Shown: piece after piece, positions 1 through 6,221 of the stretch | How positions within the stretch are numbered: position 1 is the stretch's first letter | How the letters are laid out: each line of letters begins with the position of its first letter | Assembly (NCBI GenBank): GCA_035557475.1 | Contig: DATMDV010000285.1 | Span: 1 to 12,808, forward strand | Reading direction: 5' to 3' | DNA: 12,808 nt | Origin: JALOLG01 sp035557475 | GTDB lineage: Bacteria > Actinomycetota > Acidimicrobiia > Acidimicrobiales > Ilumatobacteraceae | Translations under genes and position numbers: made by a program | Notes under the pieces: model-generated | Database searches by the model: none | What the model was told of the DNA's origin: nothing | What the model saw: only the letters and a program-made list of their open reading frames with translations

Positions 1-1355
1 GCGAGGTCGCGATCAAGGTCCTCAACACCGGCTTCGCCACCGACGCCGAACGACGGACGTTCGAGCGCGAATGCCATGCCCTGGGGCGTCTCTCGCACCA
101 CCCGAACATCGTCACCGTGTTCGACGACGCGATCACCGACGACGGCCGGCCGTGCATCGTGATGGAGCTGTACTCGTCGACGTACCGCGAGCGCGTCGAG
201 GAGATCGGGCCGCTGCCGATCGACGAGGTGCTGGCCGTCGCGGTTCGCATCTGCGGCGCGCTCCAGACCGCCCACGAAGCGGGAGTGCTGCACCGCGACA
301 TCAAGCCGCACAACATCTTCCTGTCCCCCTACGGCGACCCGGCGCTCGGCGACTTCGGGATCTCGACGATCGACGACGAGCGCAGCCACAGCGGCGCCAG
401 CGGGGTGTCGGTCGCCTACGCGGCACCCGAGGTGCTCGAGGACAGCCGGGCGTCACCGGCGGCCGACGTGTACTCGCTGGCCGCCACGATCTACCAGTTG
501 ATCGCCGGCGCCTCGCCCTACGCGAGCGCCGACATGAAGACCACGGTGCGAAGGATCCTGACCGAGGAACCGCCGCCGCTCGGCCGCGCCGGCGCACCAC
601 CCGGGCTCGATCGCGTCCTGCGCCGGGCCCTCGCCAAGGACCCCGCGTCCCGCCAGGAGTCGGCCGTCGAGTTCGCTGAGATGATCCGCGAGGTGCAGGC
701 CCGGGCCGGTTTCGACCGCACACCGATCCCGCGGCTCACTGGCGGCGTCGACGTGGGGGCGCCGGTCGACGTCGAGACCGCCCAACGCGAACCCACTCGC
801 GCTCCCGCCGGCCGGCCCGTCGTCGCCGGGCCATCCGTCGTCCCGCCGTCGATCGGCGAGGACTCTGCCGACAGCGGCGTGACGATCGCCAGGGCACGAC
901 CGGTCGGCAGCCGTGCGCCTCGATCCGACGCCGACGCCCCGCCTGGTCCGGACGCGAGGCGCCGATGGATCGCGATCGGGTCGATGGCCGCCGCCGCGCT
1001 GGTCATCACCGCCGGCGTGCTCGCGCTCGGCGATGGCGACGACGACGAGACGTCGCCATCGAGCACGGCCTTGGGACCGACGCCAACCGATCCGTTCCTG
1101 GCGATCCTGCAGCCACCGAGCGACATCACCGTCGTCGCCCTCGGCGACGGGACGTTCGAGGTCAGCTACGTGGCGCCCGAAGGCGCGGCCAGCGTCCAGA
1201 TCGAGTACGCCGGCGGCGACAGTGACCGGATCGTGAGCAGCGACGCGTCGCCCGAAGTGCTCGACGGGGCTGGTCCGACGCTGTGCGTGACGCTCCGTTC
1301 GGTCGGATCGGCCGGACGCATCTCGGACGACACCGATCCGGTGTGCTCGGGCTGA
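1..1355 (+). CDS. Receptor-like Ser/Thr protein kinase, 5' end outside window
   Basis: This is a Hanks-type (PknB-like) membrane Ser/Thr kinase that phosphorylates proteins from ATP. The frame is open from base 3, so the gene starts upstream; the GTG at 117 is internal. About 450 residues are visible. The ATP-anchoring Lys is at visible residue 5 (VAIK) and the helix-C region follows as FEREC. The catalytic loop HRDIKPHN starts at residue 97, with Asp99 as catalytic base. The DFG metal-binding motif is at 117-119 and the APE motif at 141-143. The glycine loop is lost to the window edge. A Pro/Arg-rich juxtamembrane linker leads to one membrane helix at about 321-343. The outer C-terminal part (about 365-450) is beta-rich, resembles a fibronectin type III fold, and has two cysteines (428, 448) that could form a disulfide. 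Ligand and substrates are unknown. It converges on the DUF3237 gene. Confidence 0.93.
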   Translation, partial: EVAIKVLNTGFATDAERRTFERECHALGRLSHHPNIVTVFDDAITDDGRPCIVMELYSSTYRERVEEIGPLPIDEVLAVAVRICGALQTAHEAGVLHRDIKPHNIFLSPYGDPALGDFGISTIDDERSHSGASGVSVAYAAPEVLEDSRASPAADVYSLAATIYQLIAGASPYASADMKTTVRRILTEEPPPLGRAGAPPGLDRVLRRALAKDPASRQESAVEFAEMIREVQARAGFDRTPIPRLTGGVDVGAPVDVETAQREPTRAPAGRPVVAGPSVVPPSIGEDSADSGVTIARARPVGSRAPRSDADAPPGPDARRRWIAIGSMAAAALVITAGVLALGDGDDDETSPSSTALGPTPTDPFLAILQPPSDITVVALGDGTFEVSYVAPEGAASVQIEYAGGDSDRIVSSDASPEVLDGAGPTLCVTLRSVGSAGRISDDTDPVCSG

Positions 1356-1362
1356 GCCGACC

Positions 1363-1387
1363 GTCACGTGACCCGGTGTCACGTGAC
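1363..1387. terminator. Palindromic hairpin between convergent genes
   Basis: The 10-base palindrome GTCACGTGAC occurs twice, at 1363-1372 and 1378-1387, separated by CCGGT. The two copies can pair as a 10-bp stem with a 5-base loop. The hairpin begins 7 bases after the kinase stop codon and overlaps the last codons of the convergent DUF3237 gene. Its position suggests a bidirectional terminator, but there is no T-run on either side. Two CACGTG cores could instead be a protein-binding site. Confidence 0.45.
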
Positions 1388-1834
1388 CCGGAACACCTCG
1401 TACTCGACGCCGTCGGTCGCGATCCGGCCCTCGGCGACGAAGACCGATGTGTTGAGCCACGCGTATCGCTCGTCGCCGGTCTCGAAGCGCGGGGTGGTGC
1501 GGAAGTACTGGTCGCCGTACGCGGTCTCGGCAGTGGGGTCGATGCTCGCCCTGCCGACCGCCTTGTTCATCTCGAGCAGGCCGAGGTACTGCACATAGAC
1601 CACGGCGCCGTCGTCGGTGACGATCTGGCCACGGACGTCGACGCGTCCGTAGCCATCGGATCCGATCAGCAGCCAGTCGGCGCCGGCACCCTGCATCGTG
1701 CCGTTGATCCGCTCACCGGTGACCGTTCCGCCCGACAGCGAGGCGACGACGCGCATGCCGAGCGGGCCCGGGCCGGGTGTCACGACACCGCCGTTCGTGA
1801 CACAGCGCAGCGTCATCTCGTGCACCAGTTCCAT
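1379..1834 (-). CDS. DUF3237 family protein
   Basis: The 151-residue product matches the pattern of the DUF3237 (UPF0311) family, small beta-barrel-like proteins without an established biochemical role. Diagnostic features are a GxxGTMQGAGADW stretch (about 45-54), a central VRGQIVTDDGAVVYVQYLG segment (67-85), and the C-terminal FRTTPRFETGDERYAWLN block (111-128). The length is normal for the family. I chose the ATG at 1834 because GAGAGGGG lies a suitable distance upstream and the family usually begins near this Met; an upstream GTG at 1861 would add nine poorly conserved residues. No signal peptide or membrane helix is seen, so it is probably cytoplasmic. It converges on the upstream kinase and diverges from the Pro-rich gene across a long intergenic region. 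No partner enzyme is adjacent. Confidence 0.85.
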   Translation of the reverse strand: MELVHEMTLRCVTNGGVVTPGPGPLGMRVVASLSGGTVTGERINGTMQGAGADWLLIGSDGYGRVDVRGQIVTDDGAVVYVQYLGLLEMNKAVGRASIDPTAETAYGDQYFRTTPRFETGDERYAWLNTSVFVAEGRIATDGVEYEVFRVT

Positions 1835-1953
1835 CGCCGGACCCCTCTCGTCGCACCGCACCCGTCAACGTCGAGCGCCGATCGCGGCGCGGGGTCACAC
1901 CGTAGATCGCGGCTTCGGGAATCCGGAGGCGCTGGGGATTGCCGGGGTGACGG

Positions 1954-2087
1954 CCCGAACAAACCCTCGGTTTGTGTCACCGCAACCGGCGAAGGTTGCC
2001 GGTCGCGGTGACACAAAGCGCGCGGGACCATCTGTCGCGGAGCGCGCGCTGTTGGCCGCGTCGCGGCGTCGCGGGGAGAAGTTCGGG
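1954..2087 (+). promoter_or_regulatory. Nested inverted repeats, candidate structured leader RNA
   Basis: Four complementary elements are visible. CCCGAAC (1954-1960) can pair with GTTCGGG (2081-2087) and enclose the rest. TTTGTGTCACCGC (1971-1983) pairs perfectly with GCGGTGACACAAA (2005-2017), and inside it ACCGGC (1985-1990) pairs with GCCGGT (1998-2003) around a 7-base loop. GCGCGCG (2018-2024) pairs with CGCGCGC (2043-2049). A further 7-bp hairpin, ACAAACC (1959-1965) with GGTTTGT (1969-1975), overlaps the big stem and the outer stem, so these structures would be mutually exclusive. I do not recognise a known riboswitch class. The strand is inferred from the longer distance to the downstream Pro-rich gene; a DNA-level palindromic element is the alternative. 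Confidence 0.4.
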
Positions 2088-2137
2088 TAAATCCTCGGCT
2101 GGTCACTGGCAGACGGTGTCCGCACGTGGTATTCGTT

Positions 2138-2158
2138 TTCGTCAAGCGGCTTGACGAA
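2138..2158. promoter_or_regulatory. Perfect 9-bp palindrome, operator candidate
   Basis: TTCGTCAAG (2138-2146) and CTTGACGAA (2150-2158) form a perfect inverted repeat around CGG, 89 bases ahead of the Pro-rich gene start. The symmetry and size fit a dimeric repressor site. The right arm contains TTGACG, which resembles a -35 element, but no good -10 sequence follows at 16-18 bases. Confidence 0.4.
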
Positions 2159-2246
2159 CGGCGGATCCACTCGATGGGGATCTCTCGACGCGATGGCGGA
2201 CACCTTGATCGGCGCCGTCACGACTCGGGAGGTCCGGGGGCACGAC

Positions 2247-3410
2247 ATGACACCAACGGAGCACACGATGACCGGGCTACGGCTCGTGTCGCGCGCGCTC
2301 GGTGTCGCCTTCGCGAGCGTGTTGATGTTCGTGTTGCTCGCCGCGCTGAACGGCGGTGGCACCGCCGAGGCGTCCGCCCATCCGGCCGGGCTCGGCGATC
2401 TGCTGGGTGGTGGCTCGGTCGGATCGCTGCTCGCCCCGATCGTGACGCCGGTCGACGACGTCGTGGCACCGATCCTCGATCCCGTCACGGCGCCCGTGAC
2501 TCCCGTCGTCGCGCCCGTCACCGACACCGTCGCACCGATCCTCGACACCGTCGTCGGACCCGTTGTCCCCGTCGTCGGACCGGTCGTCGACAACGTGGTC
2601 CCACCCGTCGCTCCCGTCGTCGGGCCGGTCCTCGACATCGTCGGACCCGTCGCCGACATCATCGCCATCCCGGTCAACCACGTCGTCGCACCGGTCGTCG
2701 CACCGGTCGTCGCGCCGGTCGTCGATGTCGTCGTCCCCGTCGTCCTTCCCGTGACCCACACGATCCGGCCGATCGTCGATGACCTGATCCCGCCGACCGC
2801 CGGCCATGACCGCCCTCCGGCGACCGTTCCCGGCCGTCCCGACGACGTCCATCCGACGCCGGGCAGCCCGATACCGGCTCCCGCGCCCGCACCGCAGCCC
2901 GGTTCGAACATCCCGGTCACACCGAACACGCCGGCCGTCGCCGACCCCGGCCCGACCGCCGATCTCGTCGACCTGGTGGCCATCGAGGCGCCGACGCCCG
3001 CTGACACGGCCGTCGAAGTCGCCTCATCGTTCGTGCCGTCGCCAACCGCTGTCAGCACTGCAGCAGCATCCGATACTGCGAACGACGCAGGGGTGCTCGC
3101 GCCCGTCGTCGTCCCGACCGCGACGGCGACCGATCTGATGATCACCGGCACCGGCACCGACACCGGCGCGCGGGCGGCGCAGCCGGCCTCGTTCCCGGCT
3201 CAGTCGCCCGGGCCAGGCGTGGTGCAGAGCATCGTGAGCGGGCTGCTCTCGGGTGCCCCGTCATCATCGCCCTCTCCAGGTGCCCCGTCGACGCTGCTCG
3301 CGGTGATGACCGCCACGGTGGTGTTGCTGTTGATGTTGTCGCGTCGCGTCACGACCGAGGTGTCGTGGCGCTCGGCGCTCGTGTTCTCCTCGGTCGAACG
3401 TCCTGGGTAG
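2247..3410 (+). CDS. Secreted Val/Pro-repeat envelope protein with C-terminal anchor
   Basis: I do not recognise a named family. From the ATG at 2247 (GGGAGGT 13 bases ahead, GGGGG closer) the product has 387 residues. Residues 9-35 form a basic-then-hydrophobic signal peptide, with likely cleavage after ASA at residue 44. Residues 63-183 are eleven tandem units of about 11 residues with Pro near positions 2 and 6 (pattern PVVxPVxxxV). Residues 184-235 are Pro-rich and 236-345 are Ala/Thr/Ser/Pro-rich, as in wall-spanning linkers. A hydrophobic helix at 349-364 followed by RR anchors the C-terminus, with a short inner tail. There is no LPXTG motif. A structural or surface role is inferred. 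The next gene has the same architecture, and the two may be co-transcribed. An alternative start is the ATG at 2268. Confidence 0.75.
   Translation: MTPTEHTMTGLRLVSRALGVAFASVLMFVLLAALNGGGTAEASAHPAGLGDLLGGGSVGSLLAPIVTPVDDVVAPILDPVTAPVTPVVAPVTDTVAPILDTVVGPVVPVVGPVVDNVVPPVAPVVGPVLDIVGPVADIIAIPVNHVVAPVVAPVVAPVVDVVVPVVLPVTHTIRPIVDDLIPPTAGHDRPPATVPGRPDDVHPTPGSPIPAPAPAPQPGSNIPVTPNTPAVADPGPTADLVDLVAIEAPTPADTAVEVASSFVPSPTAVSTAAASDTANDAGVLAPVVVPTATATDLMITGTGTDTGARAAQPASFPAQSPGPGVVQSIVSGLLSGAPSSSPSPGAPSTLLAVMTATVVLLLMLSRRVTTEVSWRSALVFSSVERPG
2433..2795 (+). repeat. Eleven tandem 33-bp coding units
   Basis: The stretch encodes eleven consecutive units of about 11 residues, such as APILDPVTAPV, TPVVAPVTDTV and APILDTVVGPV. 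The first six align cleanly; the later ones drift by a residue. Frequent GTCGTC and CCCGTC words show that the DNA repeats too, which suggests growth by slippage or unequal exchange. Confidence 0.7.
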
Positions 3411-3430
3411 TCACGCCATCCGTGCGTGAC
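3410..3430 (+). terminator. Hairpin directly after stop codon
   Basis: GTCACGC (3410-3416) and GCGTGAC (3424-3430) form a 7-bp stem with a 7-base loop that begins on the last base of the TAG stop of the first Pro-rich gene. No T-run follows. It may attenuate read-through into the second Pro-rich gene or protect the 3' end of the transcript. Confidence 0.35.
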
Positions 3431-3493
3431 CGCGCGCGCCGCCACATCGGTGCGCCGCCCAGTTGAACGATTCGAACCTCCAAGGAGACAGAC

Positions 3494-4837
3494 ATGACAC
3501 GGCTCATATGCCGCGCCGTGCTGGCGACGACGGCCGCATTGACGGTCCTCGTGCTGCACGGGCAAACCACAACGGCCGGGCTGCTCGATCTCGACGACCT
3601 CACGGCCGTCGTGCTCCCCAACCCGACCATCCGACCCGACCCCGCCCGGCCCGACCCCGCACCGTCACCCATCAGCGGGCTGCTCGACCGGACGACCTCG
3701 ATCCTGTCGCAGCCGGTCATCGACCTCGGCGCCCTGGTCGAGACACTGGTACCGCCGCTCGCCACGATCCCGCTCCCCCTGGCGCCGCCGCCGCCGGGCG
3801 GTCGGCCGGCTCCCGGACCACCGCAAGGACCGGACATCGGGATCCCGTTGCCACCAGTCGTGGGCCCCGCGATCCCGGTCCCCGTCCCCGTCCCGATCCC
3901 CGGCCCAGGGCCTGCACCAGATCCCGGAACCGGCGGACCGGTGCCGATCTACGACGGCGACCCACCGATCGTCCCGGTCGCCGATCCGCCGATCGTCCCG
4001 ATCGCCGACCCCAGCGGGCCGGTCGACCCGGGGCCGGCACCGAATCCCGAGCCGCCCGTCGACGACCCGAGGCCGGCGATCACGGCACCGGCGGACGACG
4101 TGGACGTCACCGCGACGGGCGACCCCGACCGCGGGTGGCAGTCGTACGGCCCTGGCCGACCCTCGAGTCCCGGTGTTCCAGCACCGGCCACCTCGCCGAT
4201 CGGCCCGATGCCGAGCGGGACGGACATCGCACCGCCCACCATCGGCACGAGAACCGAGAACTCCGACCGTGCGGCCACCGGCCCGACGGCGTCGCGGGGG
4301 ACCGAACGCGACGTCGGGCAGCCCATTCGCCAGGTCGATCAGACCGAGCGCTGGAACCCGACCGTCGATGGCGGGAGCGGATTTCCAACGCTCGCGCTTG
4401 GCGTCGCGGTCGCCGCGATCGCCGCCCTCTCGATCGTCATCGCCGTCGTGAGACGCGCGATCAACAGGCGTGGTCAACGAGCCGCTGAGGCCGCTGACCG
4501 CGAGCGGGAACCACCCGGCCGCGTCTCGGCGGAGACGCGGCCACCGCGGCGGGTACGGCCGGTCCGGGCGTCGGCGGACGCCCGGCCACCGCGCGTACCC
4601 CCGGGCCGGGCGTCGGCGGACGCCCGGCCAACCCGGCGGGAACCTCGATCGGGCGTCGGCGGACGCCCGGTCGATCGGGTGGGCCGTGACCGGAGGGTGC
4701 CTCGGACCCCTTCGGCGCGGTCCGCCCGCACGGGCACCCAGCGAGCGTCCGGAGCGCGGCGTCAGCCACGCACGTTCGATCAATCATCCCGTCGACCGGC
4801 GGTCGGCGGCCGACGGGATCGGTCACGCCGCCTGTGA
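3494..4837 (+). CDS. Secreted Pro-rich membrane-anchored protein with basic tail
   Basis: This 447-residue product belongs to no family I can name. The ATG at 3494 is preceded by AAGGAGA at ideal spacing. Residues 1-29 look like a signal peptide. Residues 41-290 are dominated by Pro with Ala, Gly, Val and Asp, including PVPVPVPIPGPGPAP (128-142) and a tandem DPPIVPVA/DPPIVPIA pair (156-171), as in extended wall-crossing stalks. A membrane helix at about 298-319 is followed by RRAINRR, placing the last 128 residues inside the cell. That tail is extremely Arg-rich and contains a DNA hairpin array (4517-4674) translated as GRVSAETRP, RASADARP twice, then a different frame. The tail may therefore be partly a by-product of the palindromes. 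Same layout as the preceding gene. The 3' end overlaps the convergent small gene by 15 bases. Confidence 0.7.
   Translation: MTRLICRAVLATTAALTVLVLHGQTTTAGLLDLDDLTAVVLPNPTIRPDPARPDPAPSPISGLLDRTTSILSQPVIDLGALVETLVPPLATIPLPLAPPPPGGRPAPGPPQGPDIGIPLPPVVGPAIPVPVPVPIPGPGPAPDPGTGGPVPIYDGDPPIVPVADPPIVPIADPSGPVDPGPAPNPEPPVDDPRPAITAPADDVDVTATGDPDRGWQSYGPGRPSSPGVPAPATSPIGPMPSGTDIAPPTIGTRTENSDRAATGPTASRGTERDVGQPIRQVDQTERWNPTVDGGSGFPTLALGVAVAAIAALSIVIAVVRRAINRRGQRAAEAADREREPPGRVSAETRPPRRVRPVRASADARPPRVPPGRASADARPTRREPRSGVGGRPVDRVGRDRRVPRTPSARSARTGTQRASGARRQPRTFDQSSRRPAVGGRRDRSRRL
3959..4006 (+). repeat. Two 24-bp tandem units in Pro-rich gene
   Basis: The units at 3959-3982 and 3983-4006 differ at few positions and encode DPPIVPVA then DPPIVPIA. 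They are a small local duplication within the extracellular stalk. Confidence 0.8.
4517..4674. repeat. Array of four palindromes with constant GGCG loop
   Basis: Four inverted repeats share the core TCGGCGGA, with GGCG as loop. Unit 1: GGCCGCGTCTC (4517-4527) pairs with 4532-4542, 11 bp. Unit 2: CCGGGCGTC (4564-4572) pairs with 4577-4585, 9 bp. Unit 3: GGCCGGGCGTC (4604-4614) pairs with 4619-4629, 11 bp. Unit 4: TCGATCGGGCGTC (4645-4657) pairs with 4662-4674, 13 bp with one G-T pair. Stem sequences differ between units but stay paired. Centres are 45, 42 and 43 bases apart. The last spacing is not a multiple of three, so unit 4 is translated in another frame than units 1-3. Confidence 0.85.
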
Positions 4838-5017
4838 GGAGGACGACCGGATAACGACGGGACGCGACGAAAGCGGCGCCGGGACACGCAGCTCGGGAAC
4901 TGCGTAGCTCGGCGCCGCGGCGTCGGCGCGGGCGATCGCCCGGTACTCGGTTGCAGCCATCTCGAAACGGTGGCTGCGATCGAGTGCGAACTGGAAGTGG
5001 AGATCGAAGTGGTACAC
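4823..5017 (-). CDS. Probable small protein, divergent from WYL regulator
   Basis: The product, 64 residues from the GTG at 5017, is of unknown function. I prefer this start because AGGAG lies six bases ahead, whereas the ATG at 5038 (71 residues) has no Shine-Dalgarno-like sequence. The N-terminal half (VYHFDLHFQFALDRSHRFEM, then AATEYRAIARAD) looks like a real amphipathic helix, with normal use of Phe, His and Tyr. This is unlike the Arg/Pro shadows common in this DNA. The C-terminal half is Pro/Ser-rich. No membrane helix is visible. It diverges from the regulator gene, so it could be its target. Its 3' end overlaps the end of the Pro-rich gene by 15 bases, which lowers confidence slightly. 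Confidence 0.5.
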   Translation of the reverse strand: MYHFDLHFQFALDRSHRFEMAATEYRAIARADAAAPSYAVPELRVPAPLSSRPVVIRSSSSQAA

Positions 5018-5113
5018 GGCGGCTCCTGGCTGACTCATTGACGACGGATGTACGGGGGACTTCCAGCGACGGTTCTCCGGGCCGATCGACGACTTCTCAG
5101 CGACCGTTGGGCG

Positions 5114-5126
5114 GGTTCGGCGAACC
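5114..5126. promoter_or_regulatory. 13-base palindrome, possible regulator operator
   Basis: GGTTCG (5114-5119) and CGAACC (5121-5126) are a perfect inverted repeat around one G. It lies in the divergent space between the small gene and the WYL-type regulator, a usual place for an autoregulatory operator. No binding is shown by the sequence itself. Confidence 0.4.
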
Positions 5127-5185
5127 TTGATGACATGGTTGAAATTACGTGGCCATCAGGTCCAGAACGGTCCGCAATTCAGAAC

Positions 5186-5191
5186 TACTCT
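5186..5191 (+). promoter_or_regulatory. -10 element for a leaderless start
   Basis: TACTCT fits the TAnnnT pattern and ends seven bases before the ATG at 5199, so transcription would start on or next to the start codon. The GGAG touching that ATG is too close to act as a ribosome site. I see no clear -35 element. Confidence 0.4.
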
Positions 5192-5198
5192 GACGGAG

Positions 5199-6146
5199 AT
5201 GGCAACCGCATCTCGCCTGCTCACGTTGCTGGCGATGATGAGCACGCGGCCGCACTGGTCGGCGTTCGAGCTCGCCGAGCGGCTCGAGATCACCGAGCGC
5301 ACGGTGCGCCGCGACATCACCCGGCTCCGCGAGATCGGCTACCCGGTCGAGGCCGCGCCGGGCGTCCACGGCGGGTACCGACTCGGGTCGGGCGGCAAGA
5401 TCCCGCCGCTGCTGCTCGACGACGACGAGGCGGTGGCGATGGCGATCGGCCTCGCCGCCGCGGCGGGCGCCGGGTCGTCCGGGCTCGAGGTCGCCGCGGT
5501 TTCGGCGCTCAGCAAGCTCGACCGGGTCCTGCCGCCCCGCTTGCGCGAGCGGGTCAACGCGCTCGGCAACGTCACGCTCGGACTGCGCGGCACCGAGGTA
5601 CCAGCCGTCAACACCGATGTGCTCGTCGTGTTGGCACTCGCCTGCCAGCGCCCGGAGCGGATCCGCTTCGATTACCGCGACGCCCAGGACCAGACATCGC
5701 ACCGCATCACCGAGCCGTACCGACTCGTGTTCACCGACCGGCACTGGTACCTCGTCGCCAACGACACCGGCCGCAAGGCGTGGCGAACGTTCCGCGTCGA
5801 CCGCATCGCCGAGCTCGTGTCGACCGGCATCCCGTTCACCCACGGTGACGTGCCCGACGCGGCCGCCCAAGTGGCGGCCGGCGTGGCGGTGTGGGGCTAC
5901 GACCTGCGCGCGACGGTGCGGCTGGAGGCGACGCGGGCCGAGACCGAGCGCATGATCCCGCCGACCGTCGGTGTCATCCAACACGACGACGCCACCTCCA
6001 CGACCGTCCGCATCGGGGGTGAGGCGCCCTGGATCGCGCGCTATCTCGCCGGTCTGCCGTGCGCGTTCGAGGTGGTCGACCCGCCCGAAGTTCGCGATGA
6101 GCTGCGGGCGCTCGGGCGACGGTTGCTGCACGACCACAAGCGCTGA
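5199..6146 (+). CDS. WYL/YafY-family HTH transcriptional regulator
   Basis: This is a DNA-binding regulator of 315 residues, normal for the family. Residues about 5-60 form a winged helix-turn-helix, with recognition segment ERLEITERTVRRDITRLREIGYPV (27-50) and a wing ending GVHGGYRLGSG. A WYL domain follows at about 138-210, including the signature HWYLVAND (182-189) with Trp183, Tyr184 and Leu185, and then a C-terminal WCX-type domain (about 235-311). WYL domains are thought to bind ligands, in some cases nucleic acids or nucleotides; the ligand here is unknown. I chose the ATG at 5199 because the protein then begins in family style (MATASRLLTLL); the 24 extra residues from 5127 look non-coding. 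It diverges from a small gene and precedes the PEP-type gene by 75 bases; either could be a target. Confidence 0.9.
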   Translation: MATASRLLTLLAMMSTRPHWSAFELAERLEITERTVRRDITRLREIGYPVEAAPGVHGGYRLGSGGKIPPLLLDDDEAVAMAIGLAAAAGAGSSGLEVAAVSALSKLDRVLPPRLRERVNALGNVTLGLRGTEVPAVNTDVLVVLALACQRPERIRFDYRDAQDQTSHRITEPYRLVFTDRHWYLVANDTGRKAWRTFRVDRIAELVSTGIPFTHGDVPDAAAQVAAGVAVWGYDLRATVRLEATRAETERMIPPTVGVIQHDDATSTTVRIGGEAPWIARYLAGLPCAFEVVDPPEVRDELRALGRRLLHDHKR

Positions 6147-6188
6147 TCCGCGCGCACGCTCGTGAGCGAACACCTCTCGGGCACCGAC

Positions 6189-6194
6189 TAGCGT
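6189..6194 (+). promoter_or_regulatory. Possible -10 element ahead of PEP-type gene
   Basis: TAGCGT fits TAnnnT and would place transcription start near 6201, leaving a short leader that contains the ribosome site GAGGGGG ahead of the ATG at 6222. No good -35 match is seen, so this is weak. Confidence 0.3.
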
Positions 6195-6221
6195 CGCCCC
6201 GCCAGCGTTCGAGGGGGACAC

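Larger units (their letters stand above)
1835..2246. other. 412-base divergent intergenic region, no gene
   Basis: No convincing protein frame is present; the open frames here are arginine- or proline-rich by-products of GC content. The region lies between two divergent genes and so must hold both promoters. It contains nested inverted repeats (1954-2087) and a short palindrome (2138-2158), described separately. On the minus strand a TACGGT hexamer (1904-1899) fits the actinobacterial -10 pattern TAnnnT about 65 bases ahead of the DUF3237 start, but I see no matching -35 element. Confidence 0.6.

Noticed and set aside
1954..2087. Known riboswitch (for example c-di-AMP type ahead of envelope genes)
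   Set aside because: I could not match the conserved core bases of any class I know, so only a generic structured element is reported.
1895..3163. 422-residue Thr/Gly-rich minus-strand frame that looks like a repeat protein
   Set aside because: The TTGATTG-type repeat is simply the reverse reading of the Val/Pro repeats. The plus strand has a ribosome site, signal peptide and anchor; this frame has none.
4517..4674. CRISPR-like array
   Set aside because: There are only four units, each a palindrome with variable stems, separated by GC-rich coding sequence; no invariant direct repeat and no cas gene nearby.
2247..4837. Sortase-anchored surface proteins
   Set aside because: Neither protein has an LPXTG-like motif before its C-terminal hydrophobic segment, and the second has a long inner tail.
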